This document shows positions 8,573 to 17,661 of a DNA stretch of 60,949 nt, piece by piece; the stretch's first letter is position 1; each line of letters starts with the position of its first letter. Under the pieces are notes generated by a model that saw only the letters and a list, made by a program, of their open reading frames with translations, was not told the DNA's origin and searched no databases. The DNA is from Pseudoalteromonas aurantia (GTDB lineage Bacteria > Pseudomonadota > Gammaproteobacteria > Enterobacterales > Alteromonadaceae), in NCBI RefSeq assembly GCF_005886875.1, contig NZ_PNBY01000029.1, positions 1 through 60,949 on the forward strand. Direction: 5' to 3'. The translations under genes and the position numbers were made by a program.

Positions 8573-10861
8573 ATGAAAGCAATGAAAAGATCTACGTTAG
8601 CTACCCTGATTAATGCAACGTTGTTCTCTGCTGTAGCAGGTACTTCATTTTCTTCTATCGCAGCTGAAAACGACACAAGTGCGAAAAGTAATCAATTAGA
8701 AGTTATTCAAATCACTGCGCGTAAGCGTGTTGAAAATGCACAAGAAGTGCCTGTATCTGTTTCTGCCTTGCAAGGCGATAACTTAGATGCTTACAGCTCT
8801 GCGGGTATGGATATTCGTTTTATGAATGCAAAGATCCCGAGTTTATCGGTTGAGTCTTCATTCGGTCGTACATTCCCACGTTTTTATGTTCGTGGTTTAG
8901 GTAATACAGATTTCGATCTAAATGCCTCACAACCTGTATCTTTGGTTGTTGATGAAGTGGTGCAAGAAAACCCAATTTTAAAAGGCTTTCCTGTTTTTGA
9001 TATCGAACGAGTTGAAGTATTAAGAGGGCCTCAAGGCACGCTTTTTGGTCGTAATACACCAGCAGGCCTTGTTAAATTTGATTCTGTAAAGCCGAGTCAA
9101 GAATTTGATGCATATGGTGCATTATCATACGGCAGTAAAGGTTCTACAGATTTTGAAGGTGCATTTGGCACTGGATTGACAGATCGTATTTCAACACGCG
9201 TTTCTGTGTTGTGGCAAGATAAAGAAGATTACATTGATGTTAAAGCGCCAGGGTTTGAAAAAGAAAACTCATTAGGTGGTTACAGCGAAAAAGCAGCGCG
9301 TGTACAGTTTTTATATGAAGGCGACGACTTCACTGGTTTATTAAACTATCACGTACGTGATTTAGACGGTCGTCCAATCGCATTTCGCGCTAACTTAATT
9401 GAAGCGGGTACAAACAACATTAACCCACTGTATGATAATGATGTGGTTTATCATGATGCGGCTTCTCGTGCAACACAGCAGGTTGACACACAAGGTCTTA
9501 GTTTAAAGCTTGAGTGGGACTTAAAAGAACATACAGTAACGTCTATTACAGCATGGGAAAGTGCTGAAATTTATTCTAGAGCAGATGTTGATGGGGGTTA
9601 CGGTAATGCATTTGCACCATCAATGGGACCTGGTGTTATTCCATTTTCATCAGAAACTGCAGATGTTATCCCTGATCATGACCAGCTAACGCAAGAGCTT
9701 CGTTTATCAAGTAATTTCTCTGGTGATGTGAATTACCAGATTGGTGTTTTCTTATTTGATGAAGAGCTAACGATTGAAAGCTATAGCTTTGATACGGGTG
9801 CTTACGATGCTGTTAATAGTAACTTTGGTTTACAAAACGGTTATGCAGTGCAAGATCAAAGCACTTCAGCTTGGGCCGTATTTGGTTCTTTAGATTACAC
9901 ATTAACAGATGATTTAAAAATCACAGCTGGTCTTCGTTATTCAGATGATGACAAAGAGTTTTACGCTAAGCGTACTAAAACGCCAGTGCCATTTACTGGT
10001 GCATCAGATTTTAAAGAAGGCAGTGCTAACCCAAGTGATAGCCATGTGAGCTGGGACTTAAGTGCGGCATATAAGTACAGTGATGACATTAACTTGTTTG
10101 CACGTATTGCTAATGGTTTTAGAGCGCCAAGTGTTCAGGGCCGTATTTTATTTGGTGACGAAGTGACAGTGGCTGAGTCTGAAACGATTAACTCGATCGA
10201 GGCTGGTATAAAGTCAGATGTATTAGATGGCCAAGGCCGTGTTAATGCCACTGTATTTTACTTCCAAATGAATGATCAGCAGTTAACGGCTGTGGGTGGT
10301 GGGGCTAATTTTAACCGCTTAATCAATGCGGATAAAACCACAGGTTATGGCTTCGAGCTTGATACTGAGTGGGTGTTAACGGATGAGCTCAATGCGACAT
10401 TTAACTTCAGCTACAATAATACTGAATTAAGCGATAATGATCTAGCTGTTCAAGTTTGTGCTCAGTGTACAGTAACTAACTCTGTTAATTCGGCTGGTCT
10501 TGCTGTTTTAGATGGGAATAGTTTACCGCATGCACCAGAGTGGATTACGAATGCAACACTACGTTATTCAAAAGAGTTAGAAGGTGGTGAGTTCTTTGTA
10601 TATGGTGATGTTTCGTATCGTAGTGAAATTAACTTTTTCTTATATGAATCGGTAGAGTTTAAAGGCGATGCTTTGTTTGAAACTGGTGTTCGTGCAGGAT
10701 ATGCATGGGCCGAAGGTGATAATGAGTATGAAGCGTCGGTATTCGTTCGTAACTTATTCGATGAGCAAACAGTGATTGGTGGCGTTGATTTCAACAACAA
10801 CACCGGTATGTTAAATGAAGAACGCTTTGTGGGTGCTGAGTTTAAGGTACGTTTTTTCTAA
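8573..10861 (+). CDS. TonB-dependent outer-membrane receptor
   Basis: This 762-aa protein has a signal peptide (cleavage near FSSIAA-EN). A TonB box region EVIQITARKR follows, then a plug domain with the conserved FYVRGLG and VEVLRGPQGTLFGRN signatures, and a 22-strand-type barrel ending in KVRFF with the expected terminal Phe. It imports a ligand (siderophore, sugar or other) across the outer membrane using TonB-ExbBD energy. Nothing nearby identifies the substrate: no sugar, iron or vitamin genes adjoin it. It is monocistronic with a strong terminator. Confidence 0.95.
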   Translation: MKAMKRSTLATLINATLFSAVAGTSFSSIAAENDTSAKSNQLEVIQITARKRVENAQEVPVSVSALQGDNLDAYSSAGMDIRFMNAKIPSLSVESSFGRTFPRFYVRGLGNTDFDLNASQPVSLVVDEVVQENPILKGFPVFDIERVEVLRGPQGTLFGRNTPAGLVKFDSVKPSQEFDAYGALSYGSKGSTDFEGAFGTGLTDRISTRVSVLWQDKEDYIDVKAPGFEKENSLGGYSEKAARVQFLYEGDDFTGLLNYHVRDLDGRPIAFRANLIEAGTNNINPLYDNDVVYHDAASRATQQVDTQGLSLKLEWDLKEHTVTSITAWESAEIYSRADVDGGYGNAFAPSMGPGVIPFSSETADVIPDHDQLTQELRLSSNFSGDVNYQIGVFLFDEELTIESYSFDTGAYDAVNSNFGLQNGYAVQDQSTSAWAVFGSLDYTLTDDLKITAGLRYSDDDKEFYAKRTKTPVPFTGASDFKEGSANPSDSHVSWDLSAAYKYSDDINLFARIANGFRAPSVQGRILFGDEVTVAESETINSIEAGIKSDVLDGQGRVNATVFYFQMNDQQLTAVGGGANFNRLINADKTTGYGFELDTEWVLTDELNATFNFSYNNTELSDNDLAVQVCAQCTVTNSVNSAGLAVLDGNSLPHAPEWITNATLRYSKELEGGEFFVYGDVSYRSEINFFLYESVEFKGDALFETGVRAGYAWAEGDNEYEASVFVRNLFDEQTVIGGVDFNNNTGMLNEERFVGAEFKVRFF

Positions 10862-10890
10862 ACACGTCATTTAGCAAAGTATTTAATGTA

Positions 10891-10917
10891 AAACCCGTAC
10901 ACAGTGCGGGTTTTTTT
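10891..10917 (+). terminator. Terminator of the TonB receptor gene
   Basis: The stem AAACCCG/CGGGTTT is followed by a run of T, 30 bases after the stop codon. A typical rho-independent terminator. Confidence 0.85.
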
Positions 10918-10985
10918 GTATCTGTAATGAAAAAAAGCTTAAGAGCTGATAAAGTCACACACATTGCAATAGAGAGAGAATATGT

Positions 10986-11285
10986 ATGGCTGGTTTTTGG
11001 AATTATAGGGTGATTTTTTGTGATACAACAAAAGGTGAACCTGCATTATATCAAATCCATGAGGTTGAATATAACTTAAATGGTAAAGTAAGTAATTGGT
11101 CAGAAACTGGCGCGGCGCCTTTTGGTCGTTCTATGGATGAACTTCAAGCGGATGCTGAACGATTGAAGTCAGCGTTTGATAAGCCGGTGCTAAAAGTTGC
11201 ACGCAAAGAACGCGGATATGAACTTGTAGAAGTTGAAACCGGCTTGCCCGCCAGTGCAGAGCCACCAGCAGCTTTGAGCCAATAA
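10986..11285 (+). CDS. Small conserved hypothetical protein, 99 aa
   Basis: The product starts MAGFWNYRV and is rich in acidic and aromatic residues, with no signal peptide, membrane segment or cysteine pair. An AGAGAGAGAA purine tract serves as ribosome-binding site. The GxW-NYR-x-x start and the LYQIHEVEYN core look like a small conserved cytosolic family of marine gammaproteobacteria, for which I know no function. It sits 31 bases before the HAD hydrolase gene in the same direction and may be co-transcribed with it. Confidence 0.7.
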   Translation: MAGFWNYRVIFCDTTKGEPALYQIHEVEYNLNGKVSNWSETGAAPFGRSMDELQADAERLKSAFDKPVLKVARKERGYELVEVETGLPASAEPPAALSQ

Positions 11286-11316
11286 AATATTAACCCAAAT
11301 GATGCAAGGAACATGA

Positions 11317-11976
11317 ATGGATATTAAAGCATTACTATTTGATTTTGATGGAACCTTGGTTAATTCTGAAGCGTTGCATTACAGAAGTTGGCTGAAAGTT
11401 CTTGCACCATTTGGAGTCAGTTATAGCGAGAGCGCATTTTGTGATGAATTTTCTGGTGTACCGACCTTGCATTCTGCTGCGGTATTAAAAGCACGTCATA
11501 ATATTAAGCAAAGTGCGGCTTCTCTTGCAGATAGTAAAAATCGTTATTTTGTTGATACAGCGGCGACGTCTATTCCTTCTTTAATGCCCTCTGCCCAAGA
11601 GGTATTACTTTTGGCCAGCAAAGAGTTTCAGTTGGCATTGGTTACTGGCAGTACACGTGCAGAGGCTTTACCTGTATTGCGTCATTACGACTTGTTAAAG
11701 TATTTTGCTGTGGTGGTGTGTAAAGATGATATTACCCGGCCTAAACCTCACCCTGAGCCATATACGCATGCGTTGTCGTTGATTGAAAAATCACCACACC
11801 AGGCGGTGGCTATTGAAGATACGTATACCGGATTATGCTCGGCTTGTGCTGCAGGCGTACAAACAATTTTGGTACCAAATGCACATTCAAAAGACCAAGA
11901 CGCCACAGGTGCAAGTGCTATAGCTCAAGACTTAAAGGTTGCGTGGCAGCATATTACACAATTAATTTCAAATTAA
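11317..11976 (+). CDS. HAD-superfamily hydrolase (beta-phosphoglucomutase-like subfamily)
   Basis: A 219-aa protein with all four HAD motifs: DFDGTLVNSE (nucleophile Asp and acid/base Asp), LVTGST (Ser/Thr), RPKPHPEPY (Lys) and IEDTYTG (metal-binding acidic pair). The cap is a helical C1 type inserted after motif I, as in beta-phosphoglucomutase and the YfbT/YqaB sugar phosphatases. It probably dephosphorylates a small sugar phosphate; the exact substrate cannot be read from sequence. An AAGGA lies about five bases before the ATG. Confidence 0.9.
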   Translation: MDIKALLFDFDGTLVNSEALHYRSWLKVLAPFGVSYSESAFCDEFSGVPTLHSAAVLKARHNIKQSAASLADSKNRYFVDTAATSIPSLMPSAQEVLLLASKEFQLALVTGSTRAEALPVLRHYDLLKYFAVVVCKDDITRPKPHPEPYTHALSLIEKSPHQAVAIEDTYTGLCSACAAGVQTILVPNAHSKDQDATGASAIAQDLKVAWQHITQLISN

Positions 11977-12024
11977 GCTACACTTTAGTCTCACTTTACT
12001 CTCATTAAGTGCAAGGAGCCTAAC

Positions 12025-12867
12025 ATGAGTATTAGATGGATTTTATGGGCAATATTATTATTTTCATTCGCTAATTTTGCGATAGCAGAGCCATTGTCTT
12101 ATTCGGTTCAGTTGGCGAAACGTTATCAGGCAGAACTCCCCGTTAGTTTTTATCATGTGAGCGAAAAATATGACGGCGTCCGAGCCATTTGGGATGGTAA
12201 ACAGCTTAAAACCCGCACAGGGAATGTGATCCATGCACCGACATGGTTTACTGATAAATTACCAAAGCAGTGGTTAGATGGTGAGTTATGGGCAGGCTAC
12301 AATAACTTTGCTTATGTTAGCTCGTTAGCGAGGCGCACGGTGCCTAATAACAAGAACTGGCAACAAGTAAGTTATATGGTCTTTGATGCCCCAGACAGTA
12401 CTCAGCCTTTTAGCCAAAGGTATCAGCTATATCATCAGACTTTATCAAAAGTGGCGTTACCCCATGTGAAACCCGTTGTTCAGCATCGTTTTGAAAACCA
12501 CCGACAACTAGAGCGCTTTTTTAATACGGTTGTTAAAAAAGGGGGGGAAGGTGTGATGCTGCATTTAAGCAGTGCAAAGCATACAGGGGGGAGAACAAAA
12601 AATTTACTTAAATATAAGCCCTATCAGGATGCTGAAGCGAAAGTGATTGCACATTTACCAGGTAAAGGGCGTTATATTGGTAAAACGGGTGCTTTGCTCG
12701 TGAAAAGCGAGTCTGGTATTGAATTTAAAATTGGCTCAGGGTTGAGTGATAATGAGCGTGATACACCGCCCGAAATCGGCTCTATTGTGTCGTTTCGTCA
12801 TCAAGGTTTTACTAAGTATGGCAAACCTCGTTTTGCGGTTTTTTTAGGGCCGAAAACGACATTTTAA
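12025..12867 (+). CDS. ligE: Periplasmic-type ATP-dependent DNA ligase (Lig E)
   Basis: A 280-aa protein beginning with a clear signal peptide (cleavage after FAIA at about residue 21). A minimal ligase core follows: EKYDGVR with the catalytic lysine at about residue 48, DGELW (motif III region), EGVMLH (motif IV) and LLKYKPYQD (motif V), then a short OB-fold domain. No helical DNA-binding domain is present, as is usual for Lig E. Such ligases are exported and are suspected of mending nicked DNA outside the cytoplasm, for example during DNA uptake or in biofilm matrix. AAGGAG lies upstream of the start. Confidence 0.92.
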   Translation: MSIRWILWAILLFSFANFAIAEPLSYSVQLAKRYQAELPVSFYHVSEKYDGVRAIWDGKQLKTRTGNVIHAPTWFTDKLPKQWLDGELWAGYNNFAYVSSLARRTVPNNKNWQQVSYMVFDAPDSTQPFSQRYQLYHQTLSKVALPHVKPVVQHRFENHRQLERFFNTVVKKGGEGVMLHLSSAKHTGGRTKNLLKYKPYQDAEAKVIAHLPGKGRYIGKTGALLVKSESGIEFKIGSGLSDNERDTPPEIGSIVSFRHQGFTKYGKPRFAVFLGPKTTF

Positions 12868-12920
12868 TCACTTGCTAAGTGTGTTACTCTGCGCGACCTT
12901 TTTTTGTGTTGTGAGGTCGT

Positions 12921-14291
12921 ATGATCGTTGGTTTTGATTATGGAAGTTCTAATTGTGCAATGGGCGTCATGGGCGAACAGGGGGTAAAATTAATTAGCTT
13001 AGAGGCAGAACGCACTTACTTACCTTCTACACTATACGCACAACACAATGCGCTGGTTGTTGATTACGTTGCTAAGCAACTTCAAAACCGCAATGCCACA
13101 GAGGCTACTCTATACTGTGAGTCTCGGGCTAACACATTGAACTCACTACCAGCGATCCGTCGTGACTTAGGTTTAAGTCAGTCCGAATCTGGGTTAGCCA
13201 TTGGTTCAGCAGCCATCTCTGAATATATTGATTTTCCTGAAGAAGGTTATTTTGTTAAGTCTCCTAAATCTTTCTTTGGGGCTGTTGGTTTAAAAGCCCA
13301 ACAGATCGCTTTTTTTGAAGACATTGCTACAGCAATGATAATGCAAATTAAGCAGCGTGCTGAACACCAACTAAGACAAGCGTTAACGCATACTGTCATT
13401 GGTCGCCCGGTTAACTTCCAAGCCATAGGTGGCGAACAAAGTAACCAACAAGCGACAGATATTTTGACTGTTGCAGCAAAGCGCGCTGGTTTTTTGGAAG
13501 TTGACTTTTTATTTGAGCCCCTTGCCGCTGGTATTGATTATGAAACATCCCTGAGTGAAGACAAAAAAGTGTTGGTTGTGGACATTGGTGGAGGAACCAG
13601 TGATTGTTCATTTGTGCAAATGGGGCCAAGCTACCGAGGCAAAAGTGTTAGAGAGCAAGACTTTTTATCGCATAGCGGCAAGCGTATTGGCGGTAACGAT
13701 TTAGATATCGCATTGTCGTTTCATAAATTAATGCCATTATGTGGGTTGGGTAGCCAGTTAAAATCAGGGTTGCCCATGCCAAACCAGCCTTTTTGGCAAG
13801 CTTGTAAAATTAACGACCTACAGTTACAAACCGATTTTTATAGCAGCTCAAACAGCAGAGCACTAGAGTCTATGCTTAGAGATGTTGGTGAACCGCAGAA
13901 GCTAGCTCGTTTGATCACGGTGCAGCAGCAAAAGCTAGGTCACCAAATTGTTCGACAGGGTGAATTGGGTAAAATTACGCTTTCGCAAGAAGCGCAATTT
14001 GCAGCAAATTTAAGCTTTATTGAACAGGGCTTGAATCAAACTGTGTCTGTAAATGAATTAGCTGAGTCTATTGATGACAGCCTAATACAAATTTGTGCTT
14101 TAGCAAAACAAGCTATTAGTGATGCCAATACCCAACCAGATGTAATTTATTTAACTGGGGGCAGCGCGCAGTCACCATTATTAAAGGCGAAGTTGCAGCA
14201 AGCTTTGGGTGATATACCCATGCTAAATGGCGATAACTTTGGCAGTGTCACAGCAGGTTTAACTAAGTGGGCTGAACAGATCTTTCGCTGA
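12921..14291 (+). CDS. yegD: YegD, Hsp70/actin-fold chaperone-like ATPase
   Basis: A 456-aa protein with the actin-fold ATPase signatures FDYGSSNCAMGVM at the N-terminus (phosphate-1) and VVDIGGGTSDCSF in the middle (phosphate-2), and LTGGSAQSP near the end (adenosine motif). Like E. coli YegD it has only the nucleotide-binding part and a short insert, not the DnaK substrate-binding domain and lid. The client is unknown. GAGG lies seven bases before the ATG. It stands alone, with a strong hairpin before the convergent LysE gene. Confidence 0.9.
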   Translation: MIVGFDYGSSNCAMGVMGEQGVKLISLEAERTYLPSTLYAQHNALVVDYVAKQLQNRNATEATLYCESRANTLNSLPAIRRDLGLSQSESGLAIGSAAISEYIDFPEEGYFVKSPKSFFGAVGLKAQQIAFFEDIATAMIMQIKQRAEHQLRQALTHTVIGRPVNFQAIGGEQSNQQATDILTVAAKRAGFLEVDFLFEPLAAGIDYETSLSEDKKVLVVDIGGGTSDCSFVQMGPSYRGKSVREQDFLSHSGKRIGGNDLDIALSFHKLMPLCGLGSQLKSGLPMPNQPFWQACKINDLQLQTDFYSSSNSRALESMLRDVGEPQKLARLITVQQQKLGHQIVRQGELGKITLSQEAQFAANLSFIEQGLNQTVSVNELAESIDDSLIQICALAKQAISDANTQPDVIYLTGGSAQSPLLKAKLQQALGDIPMLNGDNFGSVTAGLTKWAEQIFR

Positions 14292-14322
14292 TCATGTCGG
14301 GTGTTTTTGTTGCCATCTAAAT

Positions 14323-14348
14323 TGGGCTTTAACTTCAGTTAAAGCCCA
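14323..14348. terminator. Bidirectional terminator between yegD and the LysE gene
   Basis: A perfect 11-base stem TGGGCTTTAAC/GTTAAAGCCCA with loop TTCA sits between two convergent genes. Confidence 0.75.
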
Positions 14349-14367
14349 GCTCTGTATGAGTGCTTTA

Positions 14368-14997
14368 TTACAGCAGAAGATTAATTGCTAAGGCAATGAA
14401 AATAAGCCCAGAGACCCTGTCTATCCATAGTGGGGCTTGAGGGTGTTTACGGAAGTAATTGGCAATTTTGTCTCCGGCATAAATGTAAGCACAATCAATG
14501 GGAAAGGCCATAATAGGATACAGTAGGCCTAATATAGTCAGTTGTAAAGTGGTTGATGAAAGGCTCGGGTCAACGAACTGAGGGATAAATGCGATAAAAA
14601 ACAACGCAACCTTCGGGTTGAGTACCTCAGTCATCATGGCTTGAAAAAAAACATTGCCGGTTTTTTTTGTGCTGACGTGCGGTTTATTCTTCACAGGCTC
14701 ATGGTGCTGTAGGCTTGATTTTATGGTCATGATCCCTAAATAGCATAGGTACGCAGCCCCTAAATATTGCACCGTTGAATAAGCAATGGGTGATGCTTTT
14801 AATAATGCAGATAGGCCTACAACAGCAAAAACGGTATGTATTACTCCCCCCATCGCAAATCCCAGCGCACTTTGCATGCCCGCTGTGCGCCCATTCGTAA
14901 ATGTTTGCGCCATTAAAAATGCATTGGATGGCCCAGGTGCGACAGCAATAATTGTACTTGCAATGATAAATGACAGTAAAGAGTCTGGATTGAGCAT
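14368..14997 (-). CDS. LysE/RhtB-family exporter
   Basis: A 209-aa membrane protein with about six hydrophobic segments. The family hallmark VAPGPSNAFLMAQTFTNGRTAG is near the N-terminus, followed by a G-x-x-x-G helix and a YLGAAYLCYLG segment. Members export amino acids or their derivatives using the proton gradient. The substrate cannot be assigned. It is monocistronic; its 3' end faces yegD across a shared terminator. Confidence 0.9.
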   Translation of the reverse strand: MLNPDSLLSFIIASTIIAVAPGPSNAFLMAQTFTNGRTAGMQSALGFAMGGVIHTVFAVVGLSALLKASPIAYSTVQYLGAAYLCYLGIMTIKSSLQHHEPVKNKPHVSTKKTGNVFFQAMMTEVLNPKVALFFIAFIPQFVDPSLSSTTLQLTILGLLYPIMAFPIDCAYIYAGDKIANYFRKHPQAPLWIDRVSGLIFIALAINLLL

Positions 14998-15253
14998 GTA
15001 TGTTCTAATTATTATTTTTAATTGAATAGTATAATAATTTACAGTAATAAATACAGTAACTATTACAATCAGAATACATTAATATGCAACAAAAGCGGGC
15101 TAGGTGCCCGCTCACAATTAGGTTGGGTTGGGACATGATCTGAGCGAATGCAAATCAAATTGCGATTGTAAATTTGCGTATAATCATATTTGTCACAGGC
15201 TATTAAACAGCACGACTATGACAGCTGTATGACTAATAGGCACAATAATTAAA

Positions 15254-15320
15254 CTCTGCTCTGGATAAGTGAACTTGCCTAGTGAAGCTATTTCTCTCAC
15301 GCTCGGCGTTGCTTTTATTT
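15254..15320 (+). repeat. Dispersed repeat, copy B
   Basis: It shares the CTCTGGATAAG, TTGCC and CGCTCGGCGTTGCTTT blocks with the copies at the two ends of the window, but has about ten differences from them. It has the same orientation as the right-end copy. Its right edge runs into a 16-base-pair hairpin. Confidence 0.75.
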
Positions 15321-15348
15321 GTAATAGCCCGTTATTACAAATAAAAGC
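15311..15348. repeat. Perfect 16-bp inverted repeat at the edge of repeat copy B
   Basis: GCTTTTATTTGTAATA is followed by a six-base loop and its exact complement. The left arm begins inside the dispersed repeat, so the hairpin is either the true end of the element or a site it recognises. Confidence 0.8.
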
Positions 15349-15445
15349 GCCTTGATATTGAGCAAAATATCATCATTGGATTGTAGTTAAGTTTGTTTTC
15401 AATAACATTTTCTATTCCAAAACCTTTATCCAAACCTGAGGTTAA

Positions 15446-16630
15446 TTAACAGTCACTACTGTGCACAAGGTGTTTTGATTTACTCAGTAATACGATTAAA
15501 AAAGGAACCGAAAATAACAGATGCATAGCGAGCTGAATAGGCGCGCTCAGTGCCAACTGTTGAGTACAGAGCGCTAAAAAACCAGCGCCACTCATTTGCA
15601 TAACGCCTATCAGTGCAGAGGCAGTGCCAGCCTGTTTAGGAAAGCCAGATAGCGCTTTTCCGGCAGCAGATCCCAAGGTAAATGCAAACCCGATTGAAGC
15701 AATATACATCGGGAGCATAATTGCGCCAGGGTGTCGAATATCAGCGCATACAAGCATGAGAAGTGCACCTAAGGCAAACAGTGATAGCCCTAGTGTGAGT
15801 GCTTTTTGAGAATTCTTTTTGATAAATAGGGGCGCCACAAAGCAAGCGGCAATACTAAGGACTGCATTTATAGTAAACCACAACGTAAATGTACTGACAG
15901 AGCCATGTAATTCGTTCATGATCCAACCTGGAGTCGTGGTAACAAAGACTAACATCGCAGCCATTGCGATCATAGTAAGTGCCGCGTTAAACATAAATTC
16001 AGTGTTTCTGAGCATAGGTAAAAAACGTCTTAAATCTAAAATGTGCCCTTGATATACCGTGTCTTTTGGCCTTGTTTCACGAAATAGCAGCTGTGTGAGC
16101 AGCAGTCCAAAGATTGCAAAACCGGTTAAAAAAGTAAAATTACTACGCCAGCCAAACTCAACGGTTAGCCAAGCGCCTAAAATAGGGGCAAGTGCGGGTA
16201 TAAAACAAACGATACCATTTAAATAAGTGATCATTTGCCCACTCCCTTTGTGACCAAAGCTGTCTCTGACAATCGCAAATGCAGCGACGAATGTGGCACA
16301 AGCACCAAACCCTTGTAATGCCCGTGCGAGCATGACTACTTCCCAATTCGGTGATAAAACGGCAATGGCTGCGCCTATCGTGAACAGTAATATTCCTGAC
16401 ATCGCGATTGGCTTGCGGCCAAATCGATCCGCGAGTGGCCCTGCAATGAGCTGCCCTAAACCAACCGTAAGCATATATACACTGATAGTTTGTTGAATAT
16501 GCCCTTCAGAAACATTCAAACCTTGCTGCATAGCAACAAATGCGGGCAAATAGATATCAATCCCTAATGGACAAAAAATAACGAGTAAGGCGAGGATAAA
16601 TATAAGAGATTTACTACGTGGCTGAGTCAT
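15446..16630 (-). CDS. Bcr/CflA-family drug efflux transporter (MFS)
   Basis: About 394 residues with twelve hydrophobic segments. The N-terminal ...CPLGIDIYLPAF signature is typical of Bcr/CflA (DHA1) pumps. GPLADRFGRKP is the MFS loop 2-3 motif, and the ALQGFGAC helix carries the motif C region. The start is set at ATG 16630, because AGAAG lies five bases upstream; an in-frame GTG occurs at 16636. It likely exports drugs or small metabolites by proton antiport. No adjacent regulator is seen, and the gene is transcribed divergently from the DUF4442 gene. Confidence 0.92.
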   Translation of the reverse strand: MTQPRSKSLIFILALLVIFCPLGIDIYLPAFVAMQQGLNVSEGHIQQTISVYMLTVGLGQLIAGPLADRFGRKPIAMSGILLFTIGAAIAVLSPNWEVVMLARALQGFGACATFVAAFAIVRDSFGHKGSGQMITYLNGIVCFIPALAPILGAWLTVEFGWRSNFTFLTGFAIFGLLLTQLLFRETRPKDTVYQGHILDLRRFLPMLRNTEFMFNAALTMIAMAAMLVFVTTTPGWIMNELHGSVSTFTLWFTINAVLSIAACFVAPLFIKKNSQKALTLGLSLFALGALLMLVCADIRHPGAIMLPMYIASIGFAFTLGSAAGKALSGFPKQAGTASALIGVMQMSGAGFLALCTQQLALSAPIQLAMHLLFSVPFLIVLLSKSKHLVHSSDC

Positions 16631-16800
16631 GATCACTTCTTTTGGGAGTCCGTTACCGCGCTATTTTAATCATCATAGTAAAAAAGAACAGGACATAACG
16701 CCGATCTCATGAAATATTTTATTCTATTACACGTGGCGGTTGTTTTATCATCTGGTCTGATGTGTTAGTTTGGAAGTATGAATTTGCGAAGGAATATAGA

Positions 16801-17265
16801 ATGACTGCTCCACTTCTTAAAATATATAAAAAAATGAAATGGTTACCATTTGGCCAATGGCTGTTTAGCAAAGCGGTATGTAGAAAAGCGCCGTACTTTG
16901 CTTCAATTAAACCCGCCATAACACATCTAGAGCCAGGTCTATGTCGAGCCTCGGTGCCCAAGCGTAAGGCGGTGTTTAACCACATAGGAACTGTCCATGC
17001 CATTGCGCAATGTAATTTAGCTGAGCTTTGTGCGGGTGTGATGGTCGATGCGACAGTGCCCCATAAGACGCATCGCTGGATCCCCAAAGGGATGACGGTA
17101 CAGTACTTAAAAAAAGCGGAAACAGACATTCGTGCTGAGGCAAAAATTATTCTACCGAGGGAGTGGCAAGATAAAGAAGATTTAATTGTGCCTGTAGAAG
17201 TGTTCGATCTACATGGTACAAAAGTGTTCCATGCAGACATTAATATGTATATTACACAGCGCTAA
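16801..17265 (+). CDS. DUF4442 hotdog-fold protein (thioesterase-like)
   Basis: A 154-aa protein of the DUF4442 group in the hotdog superfamily. The core runs FNHIGTVHAIAQCNLAELCAGVM, in which N-H-x-x-T-V-H-A and the following E lie where hotdog thioesterases bind acyl-CoA, then VQYLKKAETDI and C-terminal strands. The start at 16801 follows AAGGA; the frame continues upstream, but without a better start. It is probably cytosolic and may hydrolyse acyl-CoA, which is unproven for this group. It converges on the bactofilin gene with only three bases between their stop codons. Confidence 0.85.
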   Translation: MTAPLLKIYKKMKWLPFGQWLFSKAVCRKAPYFASIKPAITHLEPGLCRASVPKRKAVFNHIGTVHAIAQCNLAELCAGVMVDATVPHKTHRWIPKGMTVQYLKKAETDIRAEAKIILPREWQDKEDLIVPVEVFDLHGTKVFHADINMYITQR

Positions 17266-17268
17266 TTA

Positions 17269-17661
17269 TTATGCGCTGGAATGTTCAGAAATTGGGGTAA
17301 TATTGGTTACCTCAGTCTTATGGGTCAGTTTACCCTCAATGAGTGCACCTGCCTCAATACTTAATGTGTCGTGCAGTACGTCTCCATGTACTTTGGCTGT
17401 TTCTTCTAACATGACTTGGTCTGCATCAATACAGCCATCGACAGTGCCTTTTATAAGTACTTGATGTGCTTTTATGTTCCCTACAATCACTCCATGCTGG
17501 CCAACAATAAGTACGTTGACCATCAGATCTCCTGTCACTTTACCATCAATCTGTAACTCTCCTTCACAGGTAATATTACCTTCTACATGCGTATTTGGAG
17601 AAATCAAGGCTGGGATCCCTGATGTGGTTTCAAGCGGTTTTTTTTTACTTCTACTGAACAC
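17269..17661 (-). CDS. Bactofilin (polymer-forming cytoskeletal protein)
   Basis: A 130-aa protein whose core repeats every six or so residues with beta-helix spacing (EGNITCEGELQIDGKVTGDL ... GVIVGNIKAHQVLIKGTVDG), flanked by short polar tails: the bactofilin plan. It starts with GTG overlapping the end of the M23 peptidase gene by 11 bases, with AAGGTG eight bases upstream, so translation is probably coupled. Bactofilins form membrane-associated filaments, and those next to M23 peptidases guide local cell-wall cutting (for example CcmA with Csd1 in Helicobacter). The same role is inferred here. Confidence 0.92.
   Translation of the reverse strand: MFSRSKKKPLETTSGIPALISPNTHVEGNITCEGELQIDGKVTGDLMVNVLIVGQHGVIVGNIKAHQVLIKGTVDGCIDADQVMLEETAKVHGDVLHDTLSIEAGALIEGKLTHKTEVTNITPISEHSSA

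Larger units (their letters stand above)
14998..15445. other. Intergenic region with hairpins and a dispersed repeat
   Basis: No reading frame of note. It contains a GC-rich hairpin at 15094-15112 (AGCGGGC/GCCCGCT, five-base loop) that looks like a stranded terminator, the middle copy of the dispersed repeat, and a long perfect hairpin running out of that repeat. The promoter of the LysE gene should lie near its left edge. Confidence 0.55.

Noticed and set aside
15094..15112. A GC-rich hairpin considered as a terminator of an unseen small gene
   Set aside because: No start codon with a ribosome-binding site or coding-like frame leads into it.
16719..17240. A 173-codon frame on the minus strand opposite the DUF4442 gene
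   Set aside because: The plus-strand frame has a ribosome-binding site and a hotdog-family match; the minus-strand product has no recognisable features and is an antisense shadow.
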